A stretch of DNA of 64,000 bases, from positions 1 to 64,000 of the forward strand of contig NZ_JAHKPU010000020.1 of assembly GCF_018860505.1 (NCBI RefSeq), in the 5' to 3' direction. The notes beneath the pieces are model-generated. The model searched no databases. It was given only the letters and a program-made list of their open reading frames with translations, and was not told where the DNA came from. The position numbers were made by a program, and so were the translations under genes. Shown here piece after piece: positions 30,459 to 39,231 of this stretch (position 1 is the stretch's first letter; every line of letters begins with the position of its first letter). The DNA comes from Pacificibacter marinus (GTDB lineage: Bacteria; Pseudomonadota; Alphaproteobacteria; Rhodobacterales; Rhodobacteraceae).

Positions 30459-31124
30459 CTAGCCGTTCAAGTTTCCGCAAGCTATCGTTGAAATAAGGTG
30501 TTGCTCTCTTGCATTCAAATTTTCAGGCGAGCAGTTCTCTAAAATATGCAATTCGATACGAAGACCATCTGTCACAGCGCGCGCCAATGCGTGATGGACG
30601 CGCCGGAAGCCCGTTGGATTCTGCGGGCGATACATTTCACCGTTAAGAAGATGCCTAACGTTCTTATTGTACTCGCGAAGTGGGCGAGATTTGCGGGTGT
30701 ATTTGCCAACATAGATTCCGATACCATCTATTTTCCAAGCATATATGCCAGGTAAGTCGATACTGACCCCATCCGCGACGATGAGTTGGCGAACATCATT
30801 GAGCGCTTGAAAGTGTGTTGTTGCGTTGTCTTGCTGAGAATTTGTTGCAACACATACGTCATGAATATCGTTTTGAAGTGTGCGGGAAGGTATAGCGTCT
30901 TCAAGCCTTGCGAACCCACACGCCTCAGCTGATTTCCACACGGCCGATGGTGAAAATCGCCGACCTTTATGACCCACTGGGCCGCCACATAGGCTACGAA
31001 AGTGCCCATAGGTTTTTCCGTTGCATGTGCTCAGCTCCTCGAACCCAGTATATAGTCGTGTTCCTTCTCGCACTGGAATGCTGGGCTTCAAGATCGTGAT
31101 TATTCTGTCTACCCGTAGCGACAT
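30459..31124 (-). CDS. Uncharacterised protein with GIY-YIG-like C-terminal domain
   Basis: I do not recognise this 221-residue protein as a whole. Its C-terminal half looks like a GIY-YIG nuclease-type domain: PGIYAW (GIY at 126-128), YVG at 138-140, arginines at 145-150, and a possible catalytic glutamate E207 in NAREQHLI. The N-terminal 110 residues match nothing known to me. The ATG at 31124 has GGAGAG 9 bases upstream; the frame stays open to 31391 but that extension does not look like protein. It appears more A/T-rich than its neighbours. It lies inside the rpsO-pnp interval. Confidence 0.6.
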   Translation of the reverse strand: MSLRVDRIITILKPSIPVREGTRLYTGFEELSTCNGKTYGHFRSLCGGPVGHKGRRFSPSAVWKSAEACGFARLEDAIPSRTLQNDIHDVCVATNSQQDNATTHFQALNDVRQLIVADGVSIDLPGIYAWKIDGIGIYVGKYTRKSRPLREYNKNVRHLLNGEMYRPQNPTGFRRVHHALARAVTDGLRIELHILENCSPENLNAREQHLISTIACGNLNG

Positions 31125-31401
31125 TTTAGCACTCTCCATAGTAAATTGTGGCGGCATTTCTTTGTGAACTGTCGCTAGAAAAACCTCAACCGCAGCCACA
31201 TAAAAAATGAGTAGAGTTGGAACAGTAGACATTGATGCATCACGCAGCATCGCGTAATGAGAATTATTTACTGCCTCTTGCTGCAAAGTTCGCGGACGGC
31301 GGCTTTGGTCGAAAATACCGTTCGCCTCTTCCGAATTCCTATGCGCCCTTAAGCACCGCCTTCGGCTTAGGCCAAAATGATGCTTGCACACAAATATGGC
31401 A

Positions 31402-32127
31402 TCAGCGGGTCTTGTCGGCTTTGCGGATCACATCCGCCACGCGCAGGCCGATCAGGTTTGAGGCTTTGCGCGAGGGGTGGATCATATCGACGCCATGCAT
31501 AGATCTATCGCCGTGTTGGGTGAGCCCCTCAAGCGACACAAAGAACACGCCATCATCGCTTGCGGCCATGGTGGCGATACGCGCTTCGAATTCGTTTCCA
31601 AAGGGCAGGCACGCATCGATGACGGAATCCACGCCGGGGCTGCGCAGATATCCGATATAGATCACGCGGGCACCGGTGTTGCGGATTTTGGTGATAAGTT
31701 TAGGGATTTCACCGGACTGGCCTTTGGGGTCGATCATACGTTGGATACGCCGATCGCATTTGTTGCACCCGCACCCTAAAAACAGGTCATTACCACCCCC
31801 TGTCATGATCACCCAATCTTTAGGCGTGACGTTCTGGCCTGTGGGAAATTGCGCGGAAATTTTAAACCCGAGCGCGCCGGTGACGGGCAAAGCATGGATG
31901 ATTTTTGCGCCCCCAATCGCGCGATTGAGCACCGGTTCATTCAACGCTTTGCCAACGACATGTGCGATGGATGCGCCTGACGCACTATGCCACGCCATCA
32001 ATGAATCGCCGATGGCCAAGATTTTACTCTCGGCTTGAAGGGCCTGTGACTGTGATTGCGACTGTGCGACATGAGGGATGCAAACCCCTGCAATAAGAAC
32101 GCTCAGAGATAACAGGAGGGAACGCAT
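31402..32127 (-). CDS. SGNH/GDSL-family hydrolase, exported
   Basis: A 241-residue protein with a signal peptide (about residues 1-23) and SGNH esterase blocks: block I AIGDSLMAW with the nucleophile S42, the glycine block NRAIGGA, the asparagine block TGGGND, and the Asp/His block VDMIHPS. It should hydrolyse ester bonds in the periplasm or outside; the substrate is unknown. A cysteine pair in GCGCNKCDRR is unusual. It lies between the GIY-YIG-like gene and pnp. Confidence 0.87.
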   Translation of the reverse strand: MRSLLLSLSVLIAGVCIPHVAQSQSQSQALQAESKILAIGDSLMAWHSASGASIAHVVGKALNEPVLNRAIGGAKIIHALPVTGALGFKISAQFPTGQNVTPKDWVIMTGGGNDLFLGCGCNKCDRRIQRMIDPKGQSGEIPKLITKIRNTGARVIYIGYLRSPGVDSVIDACLPFGNEFEARIATMAASDDGVFFVSLEGLTQHGDRSMHGVDMIHPSRKASNLIGLRVADVIRKADKTR

Positions 32128-32372
32128 AGAAAATTCTCACAACAAAGGGATTAAGGCCACAGGGCAGATCTTAGTTCGAGGGACCTGTATCAAGCCAGAG
32201 TAAAGAACAAAACAATTTGCTGAAAGCAGCCGTTTGTACCGGTCTGCGCATAGATGGCTTCCCAAACACAGGTATTTCGTGTATGGGCGGACTATCTGAG
32301 ACGTAGCGCGATGATCCCCGTGCTGTGAAGAATGATAGAGGGATCGGCGGCAATGGGGCCGCTATATATCAC

Positions 32373-32402
32373 GGGAGACCTGACAGGGGTCAGGGCACTC
32401 CC
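32373..32402 (+). promoter_or_regulatory. Stem-loop in the pnp 5' leader
   Basis: Two stacked stems, GGGAG/CTCCC outside and CCTGAC/GTCAGG inside with an AGGG loop, end 18 bases before the pnp start codon. In E. coli the pnp leader hairpin is cut by RNase III and mediates autocontrol by PNPase. A similar role here is inference. Confidence 0.55.
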
Positions 32403-32420
32403 AATTAGGATGCTAAATTC

Positions 32421-34550
32421 ATGTTCAATGAAGTGAAAAAATCAATCCAGTGGGGCGAAGAAACGCTGTCACTGGAAACAGGTAAAGTTGCGCGTCAGGC
32501 CGACGGTTCAGTGATCGCCACTTTGGGCGAAACATCTGTCATGGCCAACGTGACCTTTGCTCGTAAACAAAAGCCTGGTCAGGATTTCTTTCCCCTGACA
32601 GTGCACTACCAAGAAAAATACTACGCGGCTGGTAAAGTTCCAGGTGGATTCTTCAAACGCGAAGCCCGCCCAACGGAAAAAGAAACGCTGACTGCGCGTT
32701 TGATCGACCGTCCGATCCGCCCTCTGTTCGTTCCAGGCTTCAAAAACGAAGTTCTCGTGATGTGTACAGTTCTGTCCCACGATCTTGTCAACGACCCAGA
32801 CGTTGTTGCGATGATCGCGGCCTCTGCTGCTTTGACCATTTCAGGCGCGCCGTTCCGCGGTCCGATTGCTTGTGCACGTGTTGGTTTTGAAGATGGCGAA
32901 TACATCTTGAACCCAACAATCGACGACATGCAGGACCTGCGCAACAACCCTGATCAACGTCTTGATCTGGTTGTCGCTGGCACCAAAGATGCCGTGATGA
33001 TGGTTGAATCAGAAGCTTACGAGCTGAACGAAGAAGAAATGCTCGGCGCTGTGAACTTTGCGCATCAGCAAATTCAGCCTGTGATCGACTTGATCGTTGA
33101 ATTGGCTGAAGCCTGCGCGAAAGAGCCATTCGAATTCGAAGCGCCTGATTACTCAGACTTGGCAGCAACAGTTGCGGCCGCTGGTACAGACGCGATGAAA
33201 GCGGCTTACGCGATCACTGATAAACAAGAACGTGTTGCAGCTGTTTCAGCGGCAAAAGAAGCGATCTTGGCGACATTGTCAGAAGAGCAGCTTGAAGATG
33301 CAAACCTCGGTTCTGCATTGAAAGGTCTTGAATCATCTGTTTTGCGCGGCGTTGTTGTACGCGAAGGCAAACGTATCGATGGTCGTGCGCTTGATCAGAT
33401 CCGTCCTATCGTTTCTGAAACTGGTATTTTGCCACGCACACACGGTTCTGCCCTGTTCACACGCGGCGAAACACAAGGTTTGGTTGTGACCACATTGGGC
33501 ACAGGCGATGATGAGCAATTCATCGACGCGCTGCACGGCAACTTCAAATCCAACTTCTTGTTGCACTACAACTTCCCTCCCTACTCTGTAGGTGAAGTTG
33601 GTCGTGTGTCTGGCCCAGGCCGTCGTGAGATTGGTCACGGTAAACTGGCATGGCGCGCACTTCAGGCTGTTTTGCCTGCGGCAACAGATTTCCCATACAC
33701 TGTACGTGTTGTGTCTGAGATCACTGAATCAAACGGTTCGTCTTCAATGGCGTCTGTTTGTGGTGGCTCCTTGTCCATGATGGATGCGGGCGTTCCGCTT
33801 AAATCCGCTGTGGCTGGTGTTGCTATGGGTCTGATCATGGAAGACGACGGCGAATACGCTATTTTGTCTGACATCTTGGGTGACGAAGATCACTTGGGCG
33901 ACATGGACTTTAAAGTGGCTGGTACAGAAAACGGTATCACGTCTTTGCAAATGGACATCAAAATTGCCGGTATCACGCCAGCGATTATGGAAAAAGCCTT
34001 GGCACAAGCCAAAGCAGGTCGTTTGCACATCTTGGGCGAAATGAACAAAGCTTTGTCTGGCGCGTCTTCTTTCTCTGAGCACGCTCCTAAGATCGAGACC
34101 ATGCAGATCCCAACGGATAAAATCCGTGAAGTGATCGGTTCCGGCGGTAAAGTGATCCGTGAGATCGTGGAAACCTCTGGCGCGAAAGTCGATATCAACG
34201 ACGAAGGCATCATCAAGATCGCGTCTTCCGATGCTGAAGCGATCAAAAAAGCCTACGACATGATCCACTCCATCGTTGCAGAGCCTGAAGAAAACAAAAT
34301 CTACAAAGGTAAAGTTGTCAAAGTCGTCGACTTTGGTGCCTTTGTGAACTTCTTCGGCAAACGTGATGGTCTTGTGCACGTGTCACAAATTGAAAACCGT
34401 CGCTTGAACCACCCATCTGACGTGCTCAAAGAAGGTCAAGAAGTCTTCGTGAAACTCTTGGGCTTTGACGACCGCGGCAAAGTACGTTTGGCCATGAAAA
34501 TGGTTGATCAGGCTACTGGTGAAGAAATCAAAGAAGAAAAAGCTGAGTAA
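32421..34550 (+). CDS. pnp: Polyribonucleotide nucleotidyltransferase (PNPase)
   Basis: Phosphorolytic 3'-5' exoribonuclease, core of the RNA degradosome. The 709-residue protein has two RNase PH domains (first about 10-140, second about 310-540, with [17 protein letters not shown] and [16 protein letters not shown]), a KH domain ([20 protein letters not shown]) and an S1 domain ([17 protein letters not shown]). Full length, with AGGA upstream of the start. Leader stem-loop and a strong terminator flank it. Confidence 0.99.
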   Translation: MFNEVKKSIQWGEETLSLETGKVARQADGSVIATLGETSVMANVTFARKQKPGQDFFPLTVHYQEKYYAAGKVPGGFFKREARPTEKETLTARLIDRPIRPLFVPGFKNEVLVMCTVLSHDLVNDPDVVAMIAASAALTISGAPFRGPIACARVGFEDGEYILNPTIDDMQDLRNNPDQRLDLVVAGTKDAVMMVESEAYELNEEEMLGAVNFAHQQIQPVIDLIVELAEACAKEPFEFEAPDYSDLAATVAAAGTDAMKAAYAITDKQERVAAVSAAKEAILATLSEEQLEDANLGSALKGLESSVLRGVVVREGKRIDGRALDQIRPIVSETGILPRTHGSALFTRGETQGLVVTTLGTGDDEQFIDALHGNFKSNFLLHYNFPPYSVGEVGRVSGPGRREIGHGKLAWRALQAVLPAATDFPYTVRVVSEITESNGSSSMASVCGGSLSMMDAGVPLKSAVAGVAMGLIMEDDGEYAILSDILGDEDHLGDMDFKVAGTENGITSLQMDIKIAGITPAIMEKALAQAKAGRLHILGEMNKALSGASSFSEHAPKIETMQIPTDKIREVIGSGGKVIREIVETSGAKVDINDEGIIKIASSDAEAIKKAYDMIHSIVAEPEENKIYKGKVVKVVDFGAFVNFFGKRDGLVHVSQIENRRLNHPSDVLKEGQEVFVKLLGFDDRGKVRLAMKMVDQATGEEIKEEKAE

Positions 34551-34573
34551 GCTTTTCTTTGCAAAAACACGAC

Positions 34574-34604
34574 AAAGCTCCGCTGGAAACAGCGGGGCTT
34601 TTTT
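34574..34604 (+). terminator. Terminator after pnp
   Basis: Stem AAAGCTCCGCTG/CAGCGGGGCTTT (one G-T pair) with a GAAA loop, followed by TTT, 23 bases after the pnp stop. Confidence 0.92.
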
Positions 34605-34654
34605 CATTTAAGACCATCAAACAAGACCTTTCATCATGCCGGCGCCGCCTGCAA

Positions 34655-35542
34655 TCACCGCCGCGCAGCGAACCAGTTTTGTGCAAAGCGATCTTCGACG
34701 CCCTCGCCCTCAACCCGTGCGACATTGGCCATTACCTTGCGCCTGTGCGCGTCTTGATCGTGCCGCATATTTGAGCCGCGATTGATTTTCGCTTCAAGTT
34801 CAGAGTTAGAGCGCGTGTAATAATGATTCAGCTGGATGAAGTCAGCGGAATAGAATGACGGATCGCGTCTGGTCTGTGACGTGGCCTGAGCACCGCTATC
34901 GTTAACCGTGCAATCCCGCTGATCACATTGAGCTATATGCACCCCCATAGAGGTGACGCGACAAGGGTCTAAAATCAGTTTGAAATTACATACCCCTTTG
35001 GGGTCAAGCGGATCAGGATGGCGTTGAGTATAATTGGCAACGATCCCACCTTGAGGGGGCGTTTCAAATCCGTTGCGACCAAACATATGCCACGGCAAAG
35101 ACACGCAAGCCTCATCCTCCAAATGCGCTAGACATGAGGGTAAATCAGCCTGCGCTTTTGGTACAAGAAATTCATCCGCATCGATAAAACTCATCCAGCG
35201 GTGCCCTGACCCAAAATTGCGAATCGCGTGGGCGTAGGCCAAAACCTGATTGTGAAGTTCGGCCCCACTGCGCGCATCCCACAGCTTTTGATCCCATGGC
35301 ACAATCGTCGCCTTTACCCCTGCAACAGACACAAGGCGCGCAAGGGTTTGATCGGTGCAGCCATTATCATAGACATAAAAATGCGCTACGCCCGCCGCCA
35401 GATGAAAGGCAACCCATTCCTCAATGTGCTGTTCTTCATCTTTAACGATCAAAACAATGGCCAAGCCTTGGCGCCCTGCTGATGGTTTTGGTGGCTCAAG
35501 GGTCAGCTGGGTGACAGCTTTGATTTTTTTAAATCCAAACAT
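34655..35542 (-). CDS. Glycosyltransferase family 92-like protein
   Basis: A 295-residue GT-A-fold transferase. It shows the opening strand AIVLIVKDEEQHIEEWVAFHLAAGV, the YVYDNGCTDQT turn, and the metal-binding motif FIDADEFLVP near residue 120. The LPWHMFGRNGF segment and conserved cysteines are typical of GT92/DUF23 proteins. It probably adds sugar to a surface glycan. It lies 22 bases downstream of a KpsS-like gene, so the pair may act in the same pathway. Confidence 0.83.
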   Translation of the reverse strand: MFGFKKIKAVTQLTLEPPKPSAGRQGLAIVLIVKDEEQHIEEWVAFHLAAGVAHFYVYDNGCTDQTLARLVSVAGVKATIVPWDQKLWDARSGAELHNQVLAYAHAIRNFGSGHRWMSFIDADEFLVPKAQADLPSCLAHLEDEACVSLPWHMFGRNGFETPPQGGIVANYTQRHPDPLDPKGVCNFKLILDPCRVTSMGVHIAQCDQRDCTVNDSGAQATSQTRRDPSFYSADFIQLNHYYTRSNSELEAKINRGSNMRHDQDAHRRKVMANVARVEGEGVEDRFAQNWFAARR

Positions 35543-35564
35543 GCCTACCTCTTTGCACAGTATA

Positions 35565-36698
35565 TCACTTCGCCCGTTTCAAAATCTGCTCAGCCAAATC
35601 GATCGGGGGCTCCCAAAAGGTGCCGCTAACAAGGTATCTGTTATGCAGATAGCCCAAGAATTGTTGACGCAACTTGGGATTGACCGTCCAAGTCCCGTTG
35701 CGCAGTGCCCCAAGCGCGCGGTCCAAGTCTTGTGGCCCCGTCGCATGCTGGACAAGCCCCTCGATATTGTAACAGGCATGGCCCAAAGTGATCACATCGG
35801 TGTCAAACAACAACGCCTCAATCCCCACGGTCGAATTCAGTGTGATGACAGCACGGGCCTTTTGGATCATCTTGGACGTGACATTGCCATTGGCAAAGAT
35901 CACCCGAGGGTGGTCCCGCAAACCAATGACAGACCGTTTGAAACTTGGGTGTTCTTTGATCACAAACACCTCGTCAGGATTGCGATCTGCCGCATCGCAA
36001 ACCACATCCAAAAACGCCTCCATATCTTTCACCCATGGCGAATGGCGCGTGACCTGCATATCGGACGGCACTTGGAACGGCACAAAGATAAAATCTTTCG
36101 GCAGTTCCGTGGCATCAAATTGGTTTTTAGAGGCGCGATCATTCACCAGATCAGGCAGGTCATCTGCGGCGAAATCTTCGTCGGTATCAAGATAGAAATT
36201 TGGGTCACGCGGCACCGAATTGGCCCCATTCAACCCAACAGGATCAAATTGCAGCGTTCTGGGGAAAAAACCAGCCTCAAGGAACACGCGCTTGCGCCCC
36301 TTGGTGACCTGATTGAGCACAGATTCAGGATAGTTTGTACCATTATAAACAATAGTAACCTCAGGATTGACGGCTTCCACTTCGACTTGCAAAGCGGCCT
36401 CTAACAAAGTGGCATCGACCAATTTGAAATAGCGGTACAGCCCACGAATGGCCGGATTGCCAAACACCTTGGGAAACCGGACCTGCTTGCGGTAAATATT
36501 ACCCGACACGTTGTCAGACGCCTGCGGACTGGGGCGAATGAAAGCTTTCAACATCAACGCACAAGCGCGCCCTGCCCCCATATGCGCCTTAAGCGTCCGA
36601 AAGCTTGGACCAATGCCACTGTGTACGACATGCACATCAGCACCGAGAACCTCATCGAATGACGACACAGTTTTCGTGTCTAATTTTAAAAACTGCAT
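35565..36698 (-). CDS. Capsule polysaccharide biosynthesis protein, KpsS-like
   Basis: A 377-residue protein related to the KpsS/KpsC group of retaining beta-Kdo transferases (Capsule_synth family). Clues are the VFLEAGFFPRTLQFDPVG segment, VPFQVPSDMQV, VIKEHPSFKR near residue 250, and TLNSTVGIEALL near 285, which is the family's C-terminal signature. In type 2 capsules these enzymes build the Kdo linker on the lipid. No KpsC, KpsM or KpsT is adjacent. It is followed closely by the GT92-like gene. Confidence 0.78.
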   Translation of the reverse strand: MQFLKLDTKTVSSFDEVLGADVHVVHSGIGPSFRTLKAHMGAGRACALMLKAFIRPSPQASDNVSGNIYRKQVRFPKVFGNPAIRGLYRYFKLVDATLLEAALQVEVEAVNPEVTIVYNGTNYPESVLNQVTKGRKRVFLEAGFFPRTLQFDPVGLNGANSVPRDPNFYLDTDEDFAADDLPDLVNDRASKNQFDATELPKDFIFVPFQVPSDMQVTRHSPWVKDMEAFLDVVCDAADRNPDEVFVIKEHPSFKRSVIGLRDHPRVIFANGNVTSKMIQKARAVITLNSTVGIEALLFDTDVITLGHACYNIEGLVQHATGPQDLDRALGALRNGTWTVNPKLRQQFLGYLHNRYLVSGTFWEPPIDLAEQILKRAK

Positions 36699-36790
36699 TT
36701 TGAATGTCCAAACCTTAACGAGATAGGGCTACGCACACCTCAGCGCGCGTGGCCCCTATATGCCAATATCAACTGGAAAACTCTAGAACC

Positions 36791-37444
36791 TTACTTAGGA
36801 TCTTTGGCCATACGCAGGTAAGGCAATTTGATATCAAGCGCACCAAATTTGGCCTCAGCCGCGTCATTATCAAGCGACAAAGCCACAACAACGTCTTGGC
36901 CCGTCACCCAGTTCGCAGGCGTCGCAAGCGGCGCGCCGTATGTTTTTTGCAAGGCATCCAGAGCCCGCAAAATCTCGGCAAAGTTACGGCCAACAGACAT
37001 AGGGTAAGTCATCATCAACTGGACTTTTTTGTCAGGCGAAATGATGAAAACTGAGCGCACAGTGGCACTGTCAGCAGGCGTGCGGCCATCGGGCATGTAC
37101 GCGTCTTCTGGCAGCATATCGAAAGCTTTGGACACAGCCAGATCGCTGTCTGCGATGATCGGGAAATCAGCGGTTGTGCCAGCAAAAGATTCGATGTCCT
37201 TTTTCCAGCCTTTGTGTTCTTCAACACCATCCACAGAAACGCCGATCACTTTGGTGCCACGCGCGGCCCATTCATCAGCCAATTGTGCAACAGCGCCGAA
37301 TTCGGTGGTGCATACAGGCGTAAAATCTTTTGGGTGAGAAAACAAAATCGCCCAAGAATCGCCAATCCAGTCGTGAAACGTAATCGTTCCCTTGTCTGTT
37401 TCAGCGGTAAAGTTCGGTACAATCGTATTAATGCGAAGACTCAT
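36791..37444 (-). CDS. 1-Cys peroxiredoxin (Prx6 type)
   Basis: Thiol peroxidase that reduces hydrogen peroxide and organic peroxides. The 217-residue protein carries the peroxidatic cysteine C45 in SHPKDFTPVCTTEFG and the long C-terminal domain of the Prx6 group. No second conserved resolving cysteine is seen, so it is a 1-Cys type. A GGGAG ribosome site precedes the start. A candidate operator lies about 20-40 bases upstream. Confidence 0.95.
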   Translation of the reverse strand: MSLRINTIVPNFTAETDKGTITFHDWIGDSWAILFSHPKDFTPVCTTEFGAVAQLADEWAARGTKVIGVSVDGVEEHKGWKKDIESFAGTTADFPIIADSDLAVSKAFDMLPEDAYMPDGRTPADSATVRSVFIISPDKKVQLMMTYPMSVGRNFAEILRALDALQKTYGAPLATPANWVTGQDVVVALSLDNDAAEAKFGALDIKLPYLRMAKDPK

Positions 37445-37461
37445 CAGTCCACTCCCTTTGA

Positions 37462-37481
37462 TTATCTATAGATTAAGATAA
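37462..37481. promoter_or_regulatory. Inverted repeat upstream of peroxiredoxin gene
   Basis: TTATC (37462-37466) and GATAA (37477-37481) form an inverted repeat with a 10-base spacer, just upstream of the ribosome site. An inner ATCTATAGAT is also a perfect palindrome. It could bind a redox regulator such as a LysR-type protein; this is inference from position only. Confidence 0.35.
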
Positions 37482-37529
37482 GCAATCGGACGGCCAATTA
37501 CACCCCCCATCTCATGTGACATAAAGGGA

Positions 37530-38177
37530 CTAAAATGGACACTTCGCGGTGTAGCTTACGCCAGCCCCACCATCAGGGTGACGGAATTTCAGGTTCTCGG
37601 AATGCAGCATCAAACGCGGCGCATCACGGGCATCGCCAGTGGCATACAACGGGTCGCCCATGATCGGATGCCCCAGAAACAGCATATGCACCCGCAGCTG
37701 ATGTGATCGCCCCGTATGGGGATAAAGCCGCACCCGCGTGCCTGTCTCGTCATAGCGTTGCACCCGCCAATCCGTCTGCGCAGCACGACCTGTTTCATGG
37801 CAAATTTTTTGCAAAGGACGGTTTTCCCAATCCACGATAATCGGCTGATCGACAGTGCCTGTTTTCGGTTCCAGCTTGCCAAAAATACGCGCGACGTAAG
37901 TCTTTTTTGTGCGCCGTTTTTCAAACTGCTGACCAATGTGTTTTTGCGCATGGGGTGTCAAAGCAAAGACCATCACGCCACTGGTATCGCGGTCTAACCG
38001 GTGAATAAGCAAGGCTTCAGGAAAGGCCCCCAAAATGCGCGCCATCAAACAATCAGATAGATGCTCGCCTTTGCCCGGAACGGACAAAAGCCCTGCAGGT
38101 TTGTTCACAATCAGAATTTGATGATCTGCATGGATCACATCCAGCGGGTCTTGGGGGGGATTATATGTATCGCTCAT
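37530..38177 (-). CDS. RluA-family RNA pseudouridine synthase
   Basis: A 215-residue pseudouridine synthase with catalytic motif LIHRLDRDTSGVMVFA near residue 70 and the later PHTGRSHQLRVHM. It has no S4 domain, which fits RluA itself (23S rRNA 746 and tRNA 32) more than RluC or RluD, but the substrate is uncertain. The ATG at 38177 is preferred; the frame is open to 38297. It is divergent from the STAS gene. Confidence 0.88.
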   Translation of the reverse strand: MSDTYNPPQDPLDVIHADHQILIVNKPAGLLSVPGKGEHLSDCLMARILGAFPEALLIHRLDRDTSGVMVFALTPHAQKHIGQQFEKRRTKKTYVARIFGKLEPKTGTVDQPIIVDWENRPLQKICHETGRAAQTDWRVQRYDETGTRVRLYPHTGRSHQLRVHMLFLGHPIMGDPLYATGDARDAPRLMLHSENLKFRHPDGGAGVSYTAKCPF

Positions 38178-38278
38178 GCGCAGCCGAATACCATGTTCGC
38201 CCCCATTGACCAACAGATCTTTGCTCAAAGCGCATGGGCACAGGCTCATCAAACAGACGCAATTATTTGATAAATTTA

Positions 38279-38288
38279 TATCTAAATA
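38279..38288. promoter_or_regulatory. TATCTAAATA copy between rluA-like and STAS genes
   Basis: Third exact copy of the decamer found at 8839 and 29200, 94 bases before the STAS gene start. See the finding on this motif. Confidence 0.3.
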
Positions 38289-38381
38289 CCGCGCCAATTC
38301 AGGGCATAATTTCGGTCACAACACACACCTTGGTAAGACATTTCCCCTAGGATCAGATTGAATTCGATCAAAAGGTGTCAA

Positions 38382-38726
38382 ATGAAATTAAATCATAAAG
38401 ACTTCGATAACGCACGTTTGGTAACAATCTGCGAAAATAGAATTGATGCGGTCTGCGCCATTCAGTTCAAAGATGAAATGCGCAAACTCACAGACGCTGG
38501 CCCAAGACGTGTTGTGCTTGATATGTCCCAAGTTGAATTCCTCGACAGCTCAGGGCTGGGCGCTGTGGTTGCGGCGCTCAAAGCCAAGAAAGCAGAGCAA
38601 ACACTTGAACTTGCCTCTTTACAACCCGCTGTCCAAAAAGTGTTCCACCTGACACGTATGGACACTGTTTTCGCAATTCATGACAATGCCACCTCAGCGA
38701 TGGCGGGCGTTGCCGATGCGTCCTGA
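38382..38726 (+). CDS. STAS-domain anti-sigma factor antagonist, RbaV-like
   Basis: A 114-residue single STAS domain. The phosphorylatable serine should be S56 in the motif FLDSSGLGAV. In partner switching the unphosphorylated form binds the kinase encoded next door. Rhodobacter capsulatus has an equivalent pair, RbaV and RbaW, which affects gene transfer agent production, motility and stationary-phase survival. The ATG at 38382 has AAAGGTG upstream. Its end overlaps the next gene by 11 bases. Confidence 0.85.
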   Translation: MKLNHKDFDNARLVTICENRIDAVCAIQFKDEMRKLTDAGPRRVVLDMSQVEFLDSSGLGAVVAALKAKKAEQTLELASLQPAVQKVFHLTRMDTVFAIHDNATSAMAGVADAS

Positions 38727-39219
38727 AAAAAATTCGGACGTCTCTACGTGCGCTTCTCTGGGCGACGATTACAACCATCACGGTGGAAACGGCGTCCTGC
38801 GTTTGATCATCCCCGCTAACGATCGTTCTGTACGACGTGGTTTGCAGACCATCAAATCCAGTATGTCCAATCTGAGCTTGTCACAAGATGACTGGAGTAC
38901 AGTTGAACTCGTCATCGCAGAAGTGCTCAACAATATTGTTAAACACGCCTACTCCGCCAGTGACACTGGACTGATTGAGGCCCATCTGAATTACTCAAAA
39001 GAAACGTTAGACTGCACAATAATCGACACGGGACACTCAATGCCAAATGGCGAGATTCCCAAAGGCGCTCAAATAGATTTGACATGTGACATTGCAGATT
39101 TACCAGAAGGTGGGTTTGGTTGGCTCCTCATCCACCAACTGACGCGCGAATTAAACTACGCGCGCCGCGCAAACCAAAACACACTGTCCTTTAGACTTCC
39201 ATTTGCAACCGAGCATTAG
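38716..39219 (+). CDS. Anti-sigma factor serine kinase, RbaW/RsbW-like
   Basis: A 167-residue GHKL-type ATPase of the RsbW/SpoIIAB group. The N box is VELVIAEVLNNIVKHAYSAS, the G1 box is IIDTGHSMP, and the G2 region is EGGFGWLLIHQL. It should phosphorylate the upstream STAS protein and bind a sigma factor or another partner. The first 25 residues are variable. Translation starts inside the STAS gene, so the two are coupled. No sigma factor or phosphatase gene is next to them. Confidence 0.87.
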   Translation: MRPEKNSDVSTCASLGDDYNHHGGNGVLRLIIPANDRSVRRGLQTIKSSMSNLSLSQDDWSTVELVIAEVLNNIVKHAYSASDTGLIEAHLNYSKETLDCTIIDTGHSMPNGEIPKGAQIDLTCDIADLPEGGFGWLLIHQLTRELNYARRANQNTLSFRLPFATEH

Positions 39220-39231
39220 CTCACTCCGACC

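Noticed and set aside
31125-31391. N-terminal extension of the GIY-YIG-like ORF
   Set aside because: The residues look like translated intergenic DNA and the ATG at 31124 has a better ribosome site. It is still possible that ATG 31139 is used.
32171-32353. A 60-codon frame between the SGNH hydrolase and pnp
   Set aside because: No ribosome site and no family resemblance; the region is better read as promoter and leader of pnp.
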